Positions 14,212 to 21,889 of a stretch of DNA of 23,900 bases are shown piece after piece. Source of the stretch: an uncultured Parabacteroides sp. (GTDB lineage: Bacteria > Bacteroidota > Bacteroidia > Bacteroidales > Tannerellaceae); the NCBI GenBank assembly GCA_947074335.1, contig CAMTPG010000005.1:1-23900 (forward strand). The letters run 5' to 3'. The first letter of the stretch is position 1, and the number at the start of each line of letters is the position of its first letter. The notes beneath the pieces are model-generated. The model saw only the letters and a list, made by a program, of their open reading frames with translations, searched no databases and was not told where the DNA came from. Both the position numbers and the translations under genes were made by a program.

Positions 14212-14805
14212 ATGGGAGCGAACTACAGGCTAATCCATGATCCGAATCCAACGAACGATCCGGACAAAAAAACGTTACATCCGCGCGTAGTTCCGTATGG
14301 AACCGTAGGCATTGACGAATTGCTGAAATGCGGCAAAGAAATCTCCTCTTTCTCGCCTGCCGATGTGAAAGGTGTTTTGCAATTACTTTCCGATTTAATG
14401 GCCGATCGGCTTGAATGCGGATATAATGTGGAGCTGGATGGAATCGGCTTTTTCAGTGTTTCATTAACATCGCGCAAGGCAGAAGATAAAAAAGAGATTC
14501 GCAGCGAATCGGTTGTGTTTAATAATGTAAACTTCAGATGCGGCAAAGAATTGAAAAAGAAACTTCAATATATGAAGGTAAGTCGTCTTAACGAAGTTCA
14601 AATCTCACAATTTACAGAAAATGAACGATTGGAGCGCATGATTCATTACCTGCATAATGAACCCTTTATGTCTTCTACCGATTATATGACACTCAATCAT
14701 TGCTCGCGGTATACGGCATTGAAAGATCTGAAGAATTTCGTGGCATTGAATATCCTCACACATAAGGGGTATCGCAGCGGACGGGTCTATCTGCTGAAGG
14801 CATAA
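14212..14805 (+). CDS. HU-HIG family DNA-binding protein with C-terminal winged-helix-like domain
   Basis: The first 120 or so residues fit the Bacteroidetes HU-HIG (histone-like) domain: YRLIHDPNP near the start, LHPRVVPYGTVGIDELL (22-38), the helix around FSPADVKGVLQLLSDLMADR, VELDGIGFFSVSL (73-85) and FNNVNFRCGKELKKKL. Such proteins bind and bend DNA. Unlike the shortest members, this one adds about 70 residues whose pattern (RLERMIHYLHNEPFMSSTDY, then CSRYTALKDLKNFVALNILT and a basic GYRSGRVYLL wing) suggests a winged-helix DNA-binding domain. Two DNA-binding domains in one chain suggest a site-specific architectural protein or regulator, which is inference. It is monocistronic: own promoter and a repeat array upstream, a terminator downstream. 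The ATG at 14212 is chosen because the family begins a few residues before the YRL motif. Confidence 0.82.
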   Translation: MGANYRLIHDPNPTNDPDKKTLHPRVVPYGTVGIDELLKCGKEISSFSPADVKGVLQLLSDLMADRLECGYNVELDGIGFFSVSLTSRKAEDKKEIRSESVVFNNVNFRCGKELKKKLQYMKVSRLNEVQISQFTENERLERMIHYLHNEPFMSSTDYMTLNHCSRYTALKDLKNFVALNILTHKGYRSGRVYLLKA

Positions 14806-14829
14806 GATGTAAATAAGCGAAAATAGTGT

Positions 14830-14873
14830 ATCCGGTTTTATCCTGTTCGGGATGAACCGGATTCGTTTTTTTT
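14830..14873 (+). terminator. Terminator after the HU-HIG gene
   Basis: ATCCGGTT (14830-14837) pairs with AACCGGAT (14855-14862), and ATCC (14840-14843) with GGAT (14850-14853), leaving a 6-base loop. A run of eight T residues follows at 14866-14873. It is 25 bp after the stop. Confidence 0.85.
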
Positions 14874-14876
14874 GGT

Positions 14877-14884
14877 TACATTTG
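14877..14884 (+). promoter_or_regulatory. Predicted -7 promoter box for surE-lpxB
   Basis: TACATTTG matches TAnnTTTG exactly and stands 20 bp before the preferred surE ATG at 14905. It argues against the earlier in-frame ATG at 14872, which lies upstream of the expected transcription start. Confidence 0.6.
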
Positions 14885-14904
14885 TGAAACTAAACAATAG
14901 ACTT

Positions 14905-15669
14905 ATGAAGCACGAGAAACCGCTTATTCTGCTTACTAATGATGATGGCGTAGATGCCAAAGGGTTAAAAGAACTGGTTGCCTGTCTGCGTGATCTGGGC
15001 GATATCGTGGTGTTTGCCCCTGACGGTCCGCGCTCGGGTATGGCCTGTGCCATTACTTCGATTCTACCTATCCGTTATCAGAAGGTGAGCGAAGAACCGG
15101 GATTAACTGTATATAGTTGTACCGGAACGCCGGTAGACTGCATCAAGCTTTCGATCAACGAAGTGCTCGATCGTAAACCGGATCTGCTGGTTTCGGGGAT
15201 TAATCATGGCGGCAATTATGCCATTTGTGTGCAGTATTCGGGAACCATGGGCGCAGCTGCCGAAGGTTGTGTGTTTGATGTTCCTTCGCTGGGCGTTTCG
15301 TTGCTGGATCATCATCATGATGCCGACTTCGAGGAGAGCGGCCGACTGGCCCGACTGGTGGCGCGCCGGATACTGAAAGAGGGTTTGCCGCATGGCATCT
15401 ATCTCAATCTGAATGTGCCTAATATGCGCGATGTGAAAGGCATCAAAGTATGTCGGCAGGCCGATGGCAAATGGACAAACGAATATAAGCGTTCAGAAAA
15501 TGCAACAGGCGATCCGGTATTCTGGCTCTCGGGTGCATTTGTGGAGAAGAAACCCATTCAGACCGATAATGATACACTGGCACTCGACAGCGGATATGCT
15601 TCGCTGGTACCTTGTAAAATCGATGTAACTGATTATGAGTTTATGAATCATCTCAATACCTGGGTTTAA
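14905..15669 (+). CDS. surE: 5'/3'-nucleotidase SurE
   Basis: SurE is a metal-dependent phosphatase acting on nucleoside 5'- and 3'-monophosphates and implicated in stationary-phase survival. The 254-residue product opens with KPLILLTNDDGVDAKG, whose Asn-Asp-Asp (residues 12-14) forms the metal site, followed by FAPDGPRSGMACAIT and the conserved VSGINHGGNYA. Length fits the family. An in-frame ATG at 14872 would add 11 residues not typical of SurE and precedes the likely transcription start, so 14905 is preferred. The lpxB GTG begins 2 bp after the stop, so the two are translationally close and cotranscribed, a pairing seen in many Bacteroidetes. Confidence 0.95.
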   Translation: MKHEKPLILLTNDDGVDAKGLKELVACLRDLGDIVVFAPDGPRSGMACAITSILPIRYQKVSEEPGLTVYSCTGTPVDCIKLSINEVLDRKPDLLVSGINHGGNYAICVQYSGTMGAAAEGCVFDVPSLGVSLLDHHHDADFEESGRLARLVARRILKEGLPHGIYLNLNVPNMRDVKGIKVCRQADGKWTNEYKRSENATGDPVFWLSGAFVEKKPIQTDNDTLALDSGYASLVPCKIDVTDYEFMNHLNTWV

Positions 15670-15671
15670 AC

Positions 15672-16805
15672 GTGAAATATTTCCTGATAGCCGGCGAAGC
15701 CTCCGGCGATTTGCACGCTTCGAATCTGATGGCTGCGCTGGCAGCCGAGGATCCGGAAGCCGAATTTTGTTTTCTTGGCGGCGATAAGATGCTGGCTGTG
15801 GGCGGTACACTGGTTAAGCATTACCGCGATATGGCTTTTATGGGATTCATCCCGGTATTACTGAATCTGCGTACCATTCTGAATAATATGCAGCTGAGTA
15901 AAGAGGCTATTGCCGCTTTTGCTCCGGATGTGGTGATTCTGATCGATTATCCCAGCTTCAATCTTAAAATTGCCAAATATGTAAAAGAGGAACTGCATCT
16001 GCCGGTTTACTATTATATATCGCCCAAAATATGGGCCTGGAAGAAATATCGCATTAAAGATTTCCGAAAGTATGTAGACCGGATGTTCTGCATTCTGCCT
16101 TTCGAAACTGATTTTTATGCCGGACTGGATTATGCGGTGGATTATGTGGGAAATCCCACGGTAGATGCGGTGCAGCAATATAAAACAGCACAGGCTGATA
16201 AACCCGACAACTTCCGTGCATCCTGCGCATTGGGTGAAAAGCCGATTCTGGCATTGCTTTGCGGCAGCAGAAAACAGGAAATCAGGGATAATCTGGGCAT
16301 GATGCTGCGCGTGGCGGAACAATTTCCTGAATATCAGCCGGTGATTGCCGGAGCTCCTGCTATTCCCGAATCATTTTACCGGCATTTTACCGACGGTTCG
16401 CCGGTGAAACTTATCTTTAATAAAACCTACGATATTCTGGCACACAGCGATGCAGCGCTTGTTACATCGGGTACGGCCACACTCGAAACAGCACTTTTCC
16501 GTGTGCCGCAGATTGTATGTTATGCATTTGCGGGCGGTAAGCTGGTGAATTATATTTTTCGCCATTTTTTCAGTGTGCCTTATATTTCGCTGGTCAACCT
16601 GATTGGTAACAAAGAGATTGTCCAAGAGTTGTTTGGTGCCAGGTTTACCTTTAACGAGATTTGCGATGAACTGGATCGCATTACCAACGATCCCGGTTAT
16701 CGTGTCCGCCTGCTGGCCGGCTACGATGAGGTGATCGAATTGTTGGGCGAAGCGGGTGCTTCCCGGCGTGCAGCTTCTTTAATTTATGATTCTCTGAAAC
16801 ATTAA
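15672..16805 (+). CDS. lpxB: Lipid-A-disaccharide synthase LpxB
   Basis: LpxB, a peripheral GT19 glycosyltransferase, joins UDP-2,3-diacylglucosamine and lipid X to make the lipid A disaccharide. The 377-residue product starts at a GTG and opens with YFLIAGEASGDLHASNLM, the family signature. Further marks are YYISPKIWAWKKYRIK (about 115-130), LLCGSRKQEI (near 197), and VTSGTATLETALFRVPQIV (near 265), which forms the UDP-sugar binding region. Length is normal. It sits 2 bp after surE, in the same operon. The following lipoprotein gene is 90 bp downstream with no clear terminator between them, so read-through is possible. Presence of lpxB shows the organism makes lipid A. Confidence 0.96.
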   Translation: MKYFLIAGEASGDLHASNLMAALAAEDPEAEFCFLGGDKMLAVGGTLVKHYRDMAFMGFIPVLLNLRTILNNMQLSKEAIAAFAPDVVILIDYPSFNLKIAKYVKEELHLPVYYYISPKIWAWKKYRIKDFRKYVDRMFCILPFETDFYAGLDYAVDYVGNPTVDAVQQYKTAQADKPDNFRASCALGEKPILALLCGSRKQEIRDNLGMMLRVAEQFPEYQPVIAGAPAIPESFYRHFTDGSPVKLIFNKTYDILAHSDAALVTSGTATLETALFRVPQIVCYAFAGGKLVNYIFRHFFSVPYISLVNLIGNKEIVQELFGARFTFNEICDELDRITNDPGYRVRLLAGYDEVIELLGEAGASRRAASLIYDSLKH

Positions 16806-16895
16806 CATTTTTTTTAAAGCCGGCGTGCAGCATTTTGGCATCTGTTTTCATCTTGTATATGTATGCAGATGAAAAGACAAATAAATATAGATGCT

Positions 16896-17585
16896 ATGAA
16901 AATGCTTAAAACGCTGGTGCTGGTGTTTGGAGTAGTTCTTGCTACGCTATCGCTGGCCTCTTGTACTGATACAGATGGTTATTCATTAGACAGATCTGAA
17001 TTTGGCATTGTAACCGTGAAGCCTCATGGTGATCATGCTTTTTATCTTCAGCTCGACGACTACACAACCCTTTGGCCCGTTAATCAGGGCACTCCTCCGT
17101 CAGATGAATACAGGGCATTGGCCTACTTTACCCTGTTGAGCGACTCAATCCCCGGCTATAGTCATGCCGTTAAAGTGCTGGGTCTGGATCCTATTCTGAC
17201 AAAAACAATTTCGCCGGACCTGGGCGAAGCGAATGATTCAATTTATGGAACCGATCCGGTTCGTTTACATGAAAATAGTGTATGGTCAAAAGATGGCGTC
17301 TGGATCGAAGACGGTTATCTGAATATTAATTTCATTACCTTCTTTGGGGGCCGTGAAAAACATTATCTAAACTTAATCCCCAAAACTAATGCAAACAATC
17401 CTTATGCGTTTGAATTTCGTCATCATGCTTATAATGATCCCGAAATGTCTGAACAAGAAGGACTGGTGGCATTTAAATTAATTGGTTTGCCATCGACAAA
17501 TGGAGAAACTGTGAAGTTGAAAATTACCTACTTGTCATATGAGGGTGAACAAATTATTGAGGTAGATTATATGTCGCGCGATTAA
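16896..17585 (+). CDS. NigD-like lipoprotein
   Basis: This 229-residue protein begins MKMLKTLVLVFGVVLATLSL and then ASC, a lipoprotein signal peptide with the lipidated cysteine at position 23. The earlier in-frame ATG codons at 16863 and 16869 would lengthen the signal with polar residues, so 16896 is preferred. The mature part has the NigD_N-type beta region (LQLDDYTTLWPVNQ) and the NigD_C-type segment DGYLNINFITFFGG. NigD was first described in a Prevotella bacteriocin locus, but the family is widespread in Bacteroidales and its function is unknown; no bacteriocin gene is seen here. It probably sits in the outer or inner membrane facing the periplasm or outside. A strong terminator follows. 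Confidence 0.8.
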   Translation: MKMLKTLVLVFGVVLATLSLASCTDTDGYSLDRSEFGIVTVKPHGDHAFYLQLDDYTTLWPVNQGTPPSDEYRALAYFTLLSDSIPGYSHAVKVLGLDPILTKTISPDLGEANDSIYGTDPVRLHENSVWSKDGVWIEDGYLNINFITFFGGREKHYLNLIPKTNANNPYAFEFRHHAYNDPEMSEQEGLVAFKLIGLPSTNGETVKLKITYLSYEGEQIIEVDYMSRD

Positions 17586-17642
17586 TTTGACGCCGACAAT
17601 CTACTATCCCACATAACTTTTATTTTTATCATTTAGTTCACT

Positions 17643-17673
17643 AAAGAGGCATCGTGAGATGCCTCTTTTTTTT
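17643..17673 (+). terminator. Terminator after the NigD-like gene
   Basis: AAAGAGGCATC (17643-17653) and GATGCCTCTTT (17658-17668) form a perfect 11-bp stem with a GTGA loop, running into a T stretch to 17673. This is a canonical intrinsic terminator. Confidence 0.9.
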
Positions 17674-17752
17674 CACCTTCCCATAAAAACTTTTATTTTT
17701 ATTGTTTGCAGATGCAACGTTTCAGGATTTGCACTCGTTACTCTATATAGAA

Positions 17753-18295
17753 ATGGAAGAATCAATCTCAAATATTGTTGCCGGTTGCCGGAAAGGAAAG
17801 CAGAAAGCGCAGTTGCAGTTGTATAATTTGTTTGCCAAACGTTTGTATGCAGCCTGTTTTAGGATTATCGGAAAATCATCCGAAGCCGAGGAGGCCATGC
17901 AGGATACCTTTCTGAAAATCTTTGGCCGGCTTGATCAATATAAACCCGGACAGTGCTTCGAAGCCTGGATGCACCGGATTGCGGTAAATACAGCCATCGA
18001 CTATGTGCGGCGTAATGAACCTGATTTCGAGTCGTTGCCCGAACAGTTTGCACCGGTAGAAGAGGAGCAGGCCGACGAATCAGAGATCAGCTTTGCCGTT
18101 CAGCAGGTGAAATCAGCCTGCATGGATCTGCCGTCGGGCTATCGTATTATTCTTTCACTCTATCTTTTCGAAGGCTATGATATGGAGGAGATTGCTTCGA
18201 TTTTACAAATACAACCCGCTTCAGTGCGGAGTCAGTATTTGCGGGCCAAACGAAAATTAATAACTCAACTTGCAACACAAAAACATCATGGATAA
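17753..18295 (+). CDS. ECF-type RNA polymerase sigma factor
   Basis: The 180-residue product has the two-domain architecture of extracytoplasmic-function sigma factors. Region 2 (about 20-95) includes YNLFAKRLYAACFRIIGKSS, EAEEAMQDTFLKIF and WMHRIAVNTAIDYVRRNE. Region 4 (about 120-172) includes DLPSGYRIILSLYLFEGYDM and EEIASILQIQPASVRSQYLR, the helix-turn-helix that reads the -35 element. An earlier in-frame ATG at 17702 exists, but MEESISNIVAGCRKG is the usual opening for this group, so 17753 is preferred. The stop overlaps the next gene's start by 8 bp, showing translational coupling to a membrane protein that is probably its anti-sigma factor. A TATTGTTTG sequence at 17700-17708 resembles the -7 consensus with one extra base. 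Confidence 0.92.
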   Translation: MEESISNIVAGCRKGKQKAQLQLYNLFAKRLYAACFRIIGKSSEAEEAMQDTFLKIFGRLDQYKPGQCFEAWMHRIAVNTAIDYVRRNEPDFESLPEQFAPVEEEQADESEISFAVQQVKSACMDLPSGYRIILSLYLFEGYDMEEIASILQIQPASVRSQYLRAKRKLITQLATQKHHG

Positions 18296-18809
18296 ACTGA
18301 AACAATACATAGACGAAAATCGGGAAGCTTTTGATGAGCTGCCAATGCCCGACGGTCATCAGACTCGTTTCGAAAAGAAACTGATGCAATCCCGAAAGCA
18401 TACACTGCGAGAGTTTTCATTTTACGGCGCATTGCTGGCGGCCTGTGTGGCACTCTTCTTCCTGCTTCGTTTCTCGCTGACCATTGTGCCGGAAGATGAA
18501 GCGACGCAATCGCATATTTATGCCGGATGCGGCATGAGTCAGGAAATTCATGATCTGCAACTGTATTATACAATGCAGATGAACGAACTGGTGCTTCAGT
18601 TGCAGGCTTACGATAAAAAGAATATTCCAGGTACCCGCGAACTGTTGGATGAGATGAATCAGGTGTTGTATGATAATTCAGAATTCGAAGAGACGATTCT
18701 GCCGGTATTGCCCTGTTCGGATGCGGCTATTTTTGCCATGAGCCGCCATTATGGTGCCAGTCTGGAGTCGTTGCAGATTATGCTGAATCAGTTACAACAA
18801 ATGAAATAA
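18288..18809 (+). CDS. Single-pass membrane protein, candidate anti-sigma factor
   Basis: This 173-residue protein has a cytosolic N-terminus of about 43 residues, one membrane segment at about 44-66 (FYGALLAACVALFFLLRFSL) and a periplasmic part of about 105 residues predicted to be helical (LYYTMQMNELVLQLQAYDKK). I recognise no named anti-sigma domain. The role is inferred from the 8-bp overlap with the ECF sigma gene, the single-pass topology and the small cytosolic head (DENREAFDELPMPDGHQTRF resembles short heads on other Bacteroidetes ECF partners). Start at 18288 is chosen over an upstream ATG at 18270 because it yields the common MDKLKQYIDENR opening. Weak hairpin only downstream, so the next gene may be cotranscribed. 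Confidence 0.65.
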   Translation: MDKLKQYIDENREAFDELPMPDGHQTRFEKKLMQSRKHTLREFSFYGALLAACVALFFLLRFSLTIVPEDEATQSHIYAGCGMSQEIHDLQLYYTMQMNELVLQLQAYDKKNIPGTRELLDEMNQVLYDNSEFEETILPVLPCSDAAIFAMSRHYGASLESLQIMLNQLQQMK

Positions 18810-18890
18810 AATCCGGAACCCTGCAGAAACGGAATAATACCGGATCATTTATATATTTTCGAAATTAATGAACGAATAGAATAAAAGCGT

Positions 18891-20009
18891 ATGAAAAAGC
18901 TGAATGATTGGAAACAGGGTCGATTGATCCTTGTCATGTTACTGCTCTTTTTATGTATTGTGCCTTCGCGGGCACACCGACAGGAACATGAGATGAAGAA
19001 AGAATGGAACGAAACCTTCAAAGCTGGACCTAATGATAAATTGATGGTAAATAACCAGTTTGGCAATATTACCATAACCTACGGCACAAAGCAGGAAGTC
19101 TCTTTTCATGTGATAGTTGAAGCGAAATCCGGAAGTGAAAGTCGTATAAAAGCAATGATGGATCGTGTAAAAATATCTTTTTCGAAATCGGGAAACCTGA
19201 TTTCGGGTGAGACAACATTATCACCGGCCAATTTTTCTACTAAAGGAATTGAAACATTTACCATTGATTATTATGTGGAGGTTCCGGTTGGTTTCGATTG
19301 TACACTTAAGCAAAAATATGGAAATATAAACCTGCCCAATACCAATTCCGGTACAATTCGCCTGAATTCCATGTATGGCAATATTTCGGGTGGCAACTTT
19401 ACCGCACCTCTCTATATTGATTCACGTTACGGCAATATCGATCTGGGAGATTTGAATAAGGCCGTTTTCGATCTGTCTTATTGTACCAAAGCGATTGCAC
19501 GCGATGTGGAAGATATCACAATAGATAGTAAATATTCGGATGTGGAACTGGATAATGTATCCCGGTTGTCATTTGACGGGAAATATGGAAATCTCCGTAT
19601 CAGCCGGCTCACTACCGGAACAATTTCATTGAGTTACAGTGAATCTATGATCTCAGAATTACTTACCAGTCTGTCACTCGAACAATTAAGATACAGCAAT
19701 ATGACGATTCGATCGTTATCACCCGATTTTACTCTTATTGATGCCAGTGCCCATTATGGTAATCTGAATATTAATTTGCCGCCTGATGCATCATTCCGTG
19801 TAAATGCCAAAAACATGAAATATGCCGAATGTCAGGTAAAGGGATTTAAATCGCTTAAACGATTGCATGAATCGAATTCGAATGATTTCAGCAGTCGTTC
19901 GGAGCAACAAAATAAAGATGCTTATTTCCTTGAAATCAACAATGGTTCTCAGCGATCGATCAATTTTGATGGCAATAAATACAGTAATTTGAAAGTTATT
20001 GCAAAATAA
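18891..20009 (+). CDS. Secreted DUF4097-type beta-solenoid protein
   Basis: The 372-residue product has a signal peptide (hydrophobic core about 11-24, cleavage likely after SRA at 26-28) and then a repetitive beta-strand protein of the DUF4097 type. From about residue 57 a motif of aromatic residue, Gly/Ser, Asn/Asp and a hydrophobic strand recurs: YGNINL, YGNISG, YGNIDL, YSDVEL, YGNLRI, YSNMTI, YGNLNI. Tyr positions 143, 162, 180, 197, 215, 232, 249, 268 and 289 are 17-21 residues apart, consistent with a right-handed beta-solenoid with stacked tyrosines. It has no membrane anchor and is probably periplasmic. It follows the ECF sigma and membrane protein genes, so it is likely a member or target of that envelope-response module. 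Function unknown. Confidence 0.78.
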   Translation: MKKLNDWKQGRLILVMLLLFLCIVPSRAHRQEHEMKKEWNETFKAGPNDKLMVNNQFGNITITYGTKQEVSFHVIVEAKSGSESRIKAMMDRVKISFSKSGNLISGETTLSPANFSTKGIETFTIDYYVEVPVGFDCTLKQKYGNINLPNTNSGTIRLNSMYGNISGGNFTAPLYIDSRYGNIDLGDLNKAVFDLSYCTKAIARDVEDITIDSKYSDVELDNVSRLSFDGKYGNLRISRLTTGTISLSYSESMISELLTSLSLEQLRYSNMTIRSLSPDFTLIDASAHYGNLNINLPPDASFRVNAKNMKYAECQVKGFKSLKRLHESNSNDFSSRSEQQNKDAYFLEINNGSQRSINFDGNKYSNLKVIAK

Positions 20010-20024
20010 ATAATTGTGTGTTTT

Positions 20025-20063
20025 GACCGGAAGCTGTTTGAATCAGGCTTTCGGTCTTTTTTT
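20025..20063 (+). terminator. Terminator after the DUF4097 gene
   Basis: GACCGGAAGC (20025-20034) pairs with GCTTTCGGTC (20047-20056) with one G-U, loop of 12 bases, followed by seven T residues. It separates the plus-strand module from the convergent minus-strand Memo-like gene. Confidence 0.88.
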
Positions 20064-20075
20064 ATGCAGTTACGT

Positions 20076-20915
20076 TTATACTGTAGCCTTACTCACCAGC
20101 ATGGAAACATAATCCACTACCTGATCTGAAGGATGAACTTCGCCGGAATGACCGCGTTTTAATACATTGACAACAAATTCACCTTCCAATCGGGCATATT
20201 GAATCAGCGTTTGTATAGTGCCGAAGCCGCAGATGGAGATATTTTTCTCTTTTACACGACGTTCAAATTCGAGCGTGTCTTTTTTTAGCAGGGCTTCCAG
20301 GGCATAGCCATCCAGATCGGCACCGACTGCCGGTGTGGCAAAATGATTAAAATCGGAAGAAGCGATAATCAGCGGTTTCCTGTTTAATGCCTTACAGGCC
20401 ATAAACAGGATATCGGCAATGACCTTCGAATTTTCATGATTCTGGGCTCCGAAGCTGACCGGTAAAATCGGAATATCTCCCTGCATGAAGTAATGAATAT
20501 AAGGCAGGATAACTTCTCCCGAATGCTCGCGTGCCTGTGATAAGGTATCAAACGGGAAGCCACACTTTTTAGCCAGTTCTCTATCAATGGGACTAACGCC
20601 CAGCGGCGATTGCCAGAAATCATGCTGATCGACCGAAACCGGCAATCCTTGTCCGGTATGGTTGGGATTGATAATAATGACTACATCAAAAGTCTGTTCA
20701 CTGTATTTCACAATATCGAAAAAGTGGACTGCCTCTTTTGCACAAAAAATATAACCGGCATGCGGCACAACGCCGCCAATAATCGGATTGATGGTCAGAT
20801 CAAAATTGATATTCGGCGATTCCGCCTGAATAGTCTCTTTAAACAATTGTTTTAAAGCTTCGGGATCGGCCGGATAGAATTTTCCTTCTGCATAATTGGG
20901 TCTGATTGTCTTCAT
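20076..20915 (-). CDS. AmmeMemoRadiSam system protein B (Memo-like)
   Basis: This 279-residue protein matches the Memo family, related to LigB-type non-heme-iron dioxygenases. The opening IRPNYAEGKFYPADPEALKQ is typical. Candidate metal/active-site residues are His52 (GVVPHAGY), His86 (INPNHTG), His191 (ASSDFNHF) and Cys229 (SICGFG), the last matching the cysteine seen in human MEMO1. The protein is of normal length. It is the third gene of a minus-strand set with an AMMECR1-like protein and a radical SAM enzyme, an association named AmmeMemoRadiSam; the reaction carried out is not established to my knowledge. The gap from the radical SAM stop is 74 bp, and no promoter box was found in it. 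Probably cytosolic. Confidence 0.9.
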   Translation of the reverse strand: MKTIRPNYAEGKFYPADPEALKQLFKETIQAESPNINFDLTINPIIGGVVPHAGYIFCAKEAVHFFDIVKYSEQTFDVVIIINPNHTGQGLPVSVDQHDFWQSPLGVSPIDRELAKKCGFPFDTLSQAREHSGEVILPYIHYFMQGDIPILPVSFGAQNHENSKVIADILFMACKALNRKPLIIASSDFNHFATPAVGADLDGYALEALLKKDTLEFERRVKEKNISICGFGTIQTLIQYARLEGEFVVNVLKRGHSGEVHPSDQVVDYVSMLVSKATV

Positions 20916-20989
20916 GTTTATTCCTTTTAATTCTTGATTTACTGCTATTTTCTTATAATCATTTGGCTTCCACTTTAAGTGTACCTTCT

Positions 20990-21868
20990 TTATACATTAC
21001 CAATATAAACATACTTCAGTTTCCGGCGGGCTATATTAGCCAGACGGTCTAATGTTTCAATCGGTGTTGTATCGATTTTCAGCTTATAAGTCGGAAAATA
21101 CCGGTTAAGATGTAATACAATTTCCGGATTTAGTTCTGTTTGCAGCCAGTCTGTAATTGCTTCGAATTGATCCGTATCATCATTCATTCCCGGAATAACC
21201 AGATAAGCAATCTCAAGATGCTTCCCTTTGTTGCTGATCTGTTTCAGGGTTTCCAGAACCGGACTGAGTTTCGCTTTGGCCAGTTGCTGATAAAAATGTT
21301 CATCATATCCTTTCAAATCAATATTGAAAGCATCGATGTAGAGCAGGAGTTCGTCGAGTGGTTCAGCATTGATATAGCCGTTGCTCACCATCACATTGAG
21401 CAATTTATTCTGATGAGCTTTACGGGCACAATCACGCATAAATTCAAACCACACCGTTGGTTCATTGTAAGTATAGGCAATTCCGATATTCTGTTGTGAT
21501 CTGAGTGAAAGTGCCTGTTGTACAATATAATCAGGAGCATATTCGGGCAATTCATCGAAATAATCTGTCAGCTTTCCGGCCTGCGAGATCTGCCAGTTCT
21601 GGCAGAAACTGCATTTCATATTGCATCCCACACTGCCAATCGAAAATATAGAAGAACCGGAATGAAATCTGTAAAGCGGCTTTTTTTCGATCGGATCGAG
21701 ATGTAAAGCCACAATTCGTCCATAATTCAGGCTGTATAATATGCCTTCTTTATTAAAGCGTACATGACAAATGCCGCTGTGCCCTGCTTTGATTTTACAA
21801 AAATGCGGACATAACCGGCATTCCACCTCCTGATCTGCCTGTTGTATAAAATAATCACAGCGATGCAT
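20990..21868 (-). CDS. AmmeMemoRadiSam system radical SAM enzyme
   Basis: This 292-residue protein carries the radical SAM cluster motif CxxxCxxC at Cys82, Cys86 and Cys89 (GCNMKCSFCQNWQIS), and the preceding family-specific N-terminal cysteine set Cys17, Cys20, Cys24, Cys34 (CRLCPHFC...GICHVR). A SAM-binding region AYTYNEPTVWFE and FNIDLKGY follow. Pyruvate-formate-lyase-activating enzyme-like annotation is often given to such proteins, but no glycyl-radical enzyme is seen here and the neighbours (AMMECR1- and Memo-like) point to the AmmeMemoRadiSam type. The chain ends just after KYVYIGNV. Homologues I recall continue with a cysteine-rich zinc-ribbon-like C-terminus, so this looks like a short variant. 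It starts 21 bp after the AMMECR1-like stop. Confidence 0.88.
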   Translation of the reverse strand: MHRCDYFIQQADQEVECRLCPHFCKIKAGHSGICHVRFNKEGILYSLNYGRIVALHLDPIEKKPLYRFHSGSSIFSIGSVGCNMKCSFCQNWQISQAGKLTDYFDELPEYAPDYIVQQALSLRSQQNIGIAYTYNEPTVWFEFMRDCARKAHQNKLLNVMVSNGYINAEPLDELLLYIDAFNIDLKGYDEHFYQQLAKAKLSPVLETLKQISNKGKHLEIAYLVIPGMNDDTDQFEAITDWLQTELNPEIVLHLNRYFPTYKLKIDTTPIETLDRLANIARRKLKYVYIGNV

Positions 21869-21889
21869 AATTGCGTTTATTTAGAACTA

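Noticed and set aside
14872..14904. Upstream in-frame start for surE
   Set aside because: The added residues are not typical of SurE, and a good -7 promoter box at 14877-14884 would place the transcription start downstream of that ATG.
15858..16322. 154-residue minus-strand open frame inside lpxB
   Set aside because: Antisense shadow of lpxB, low-complexity composition rich in His, Ile and Phe, no start context or domain.
20990..21868. Pyruvate formate-lyase activating enzyme
   Set aside because: No glycyl-radical enzyme is adjacent, the N-terminal cysteine set fits the AmmeMemoRadiSam radical SAM family, and its two partner genes flank it.
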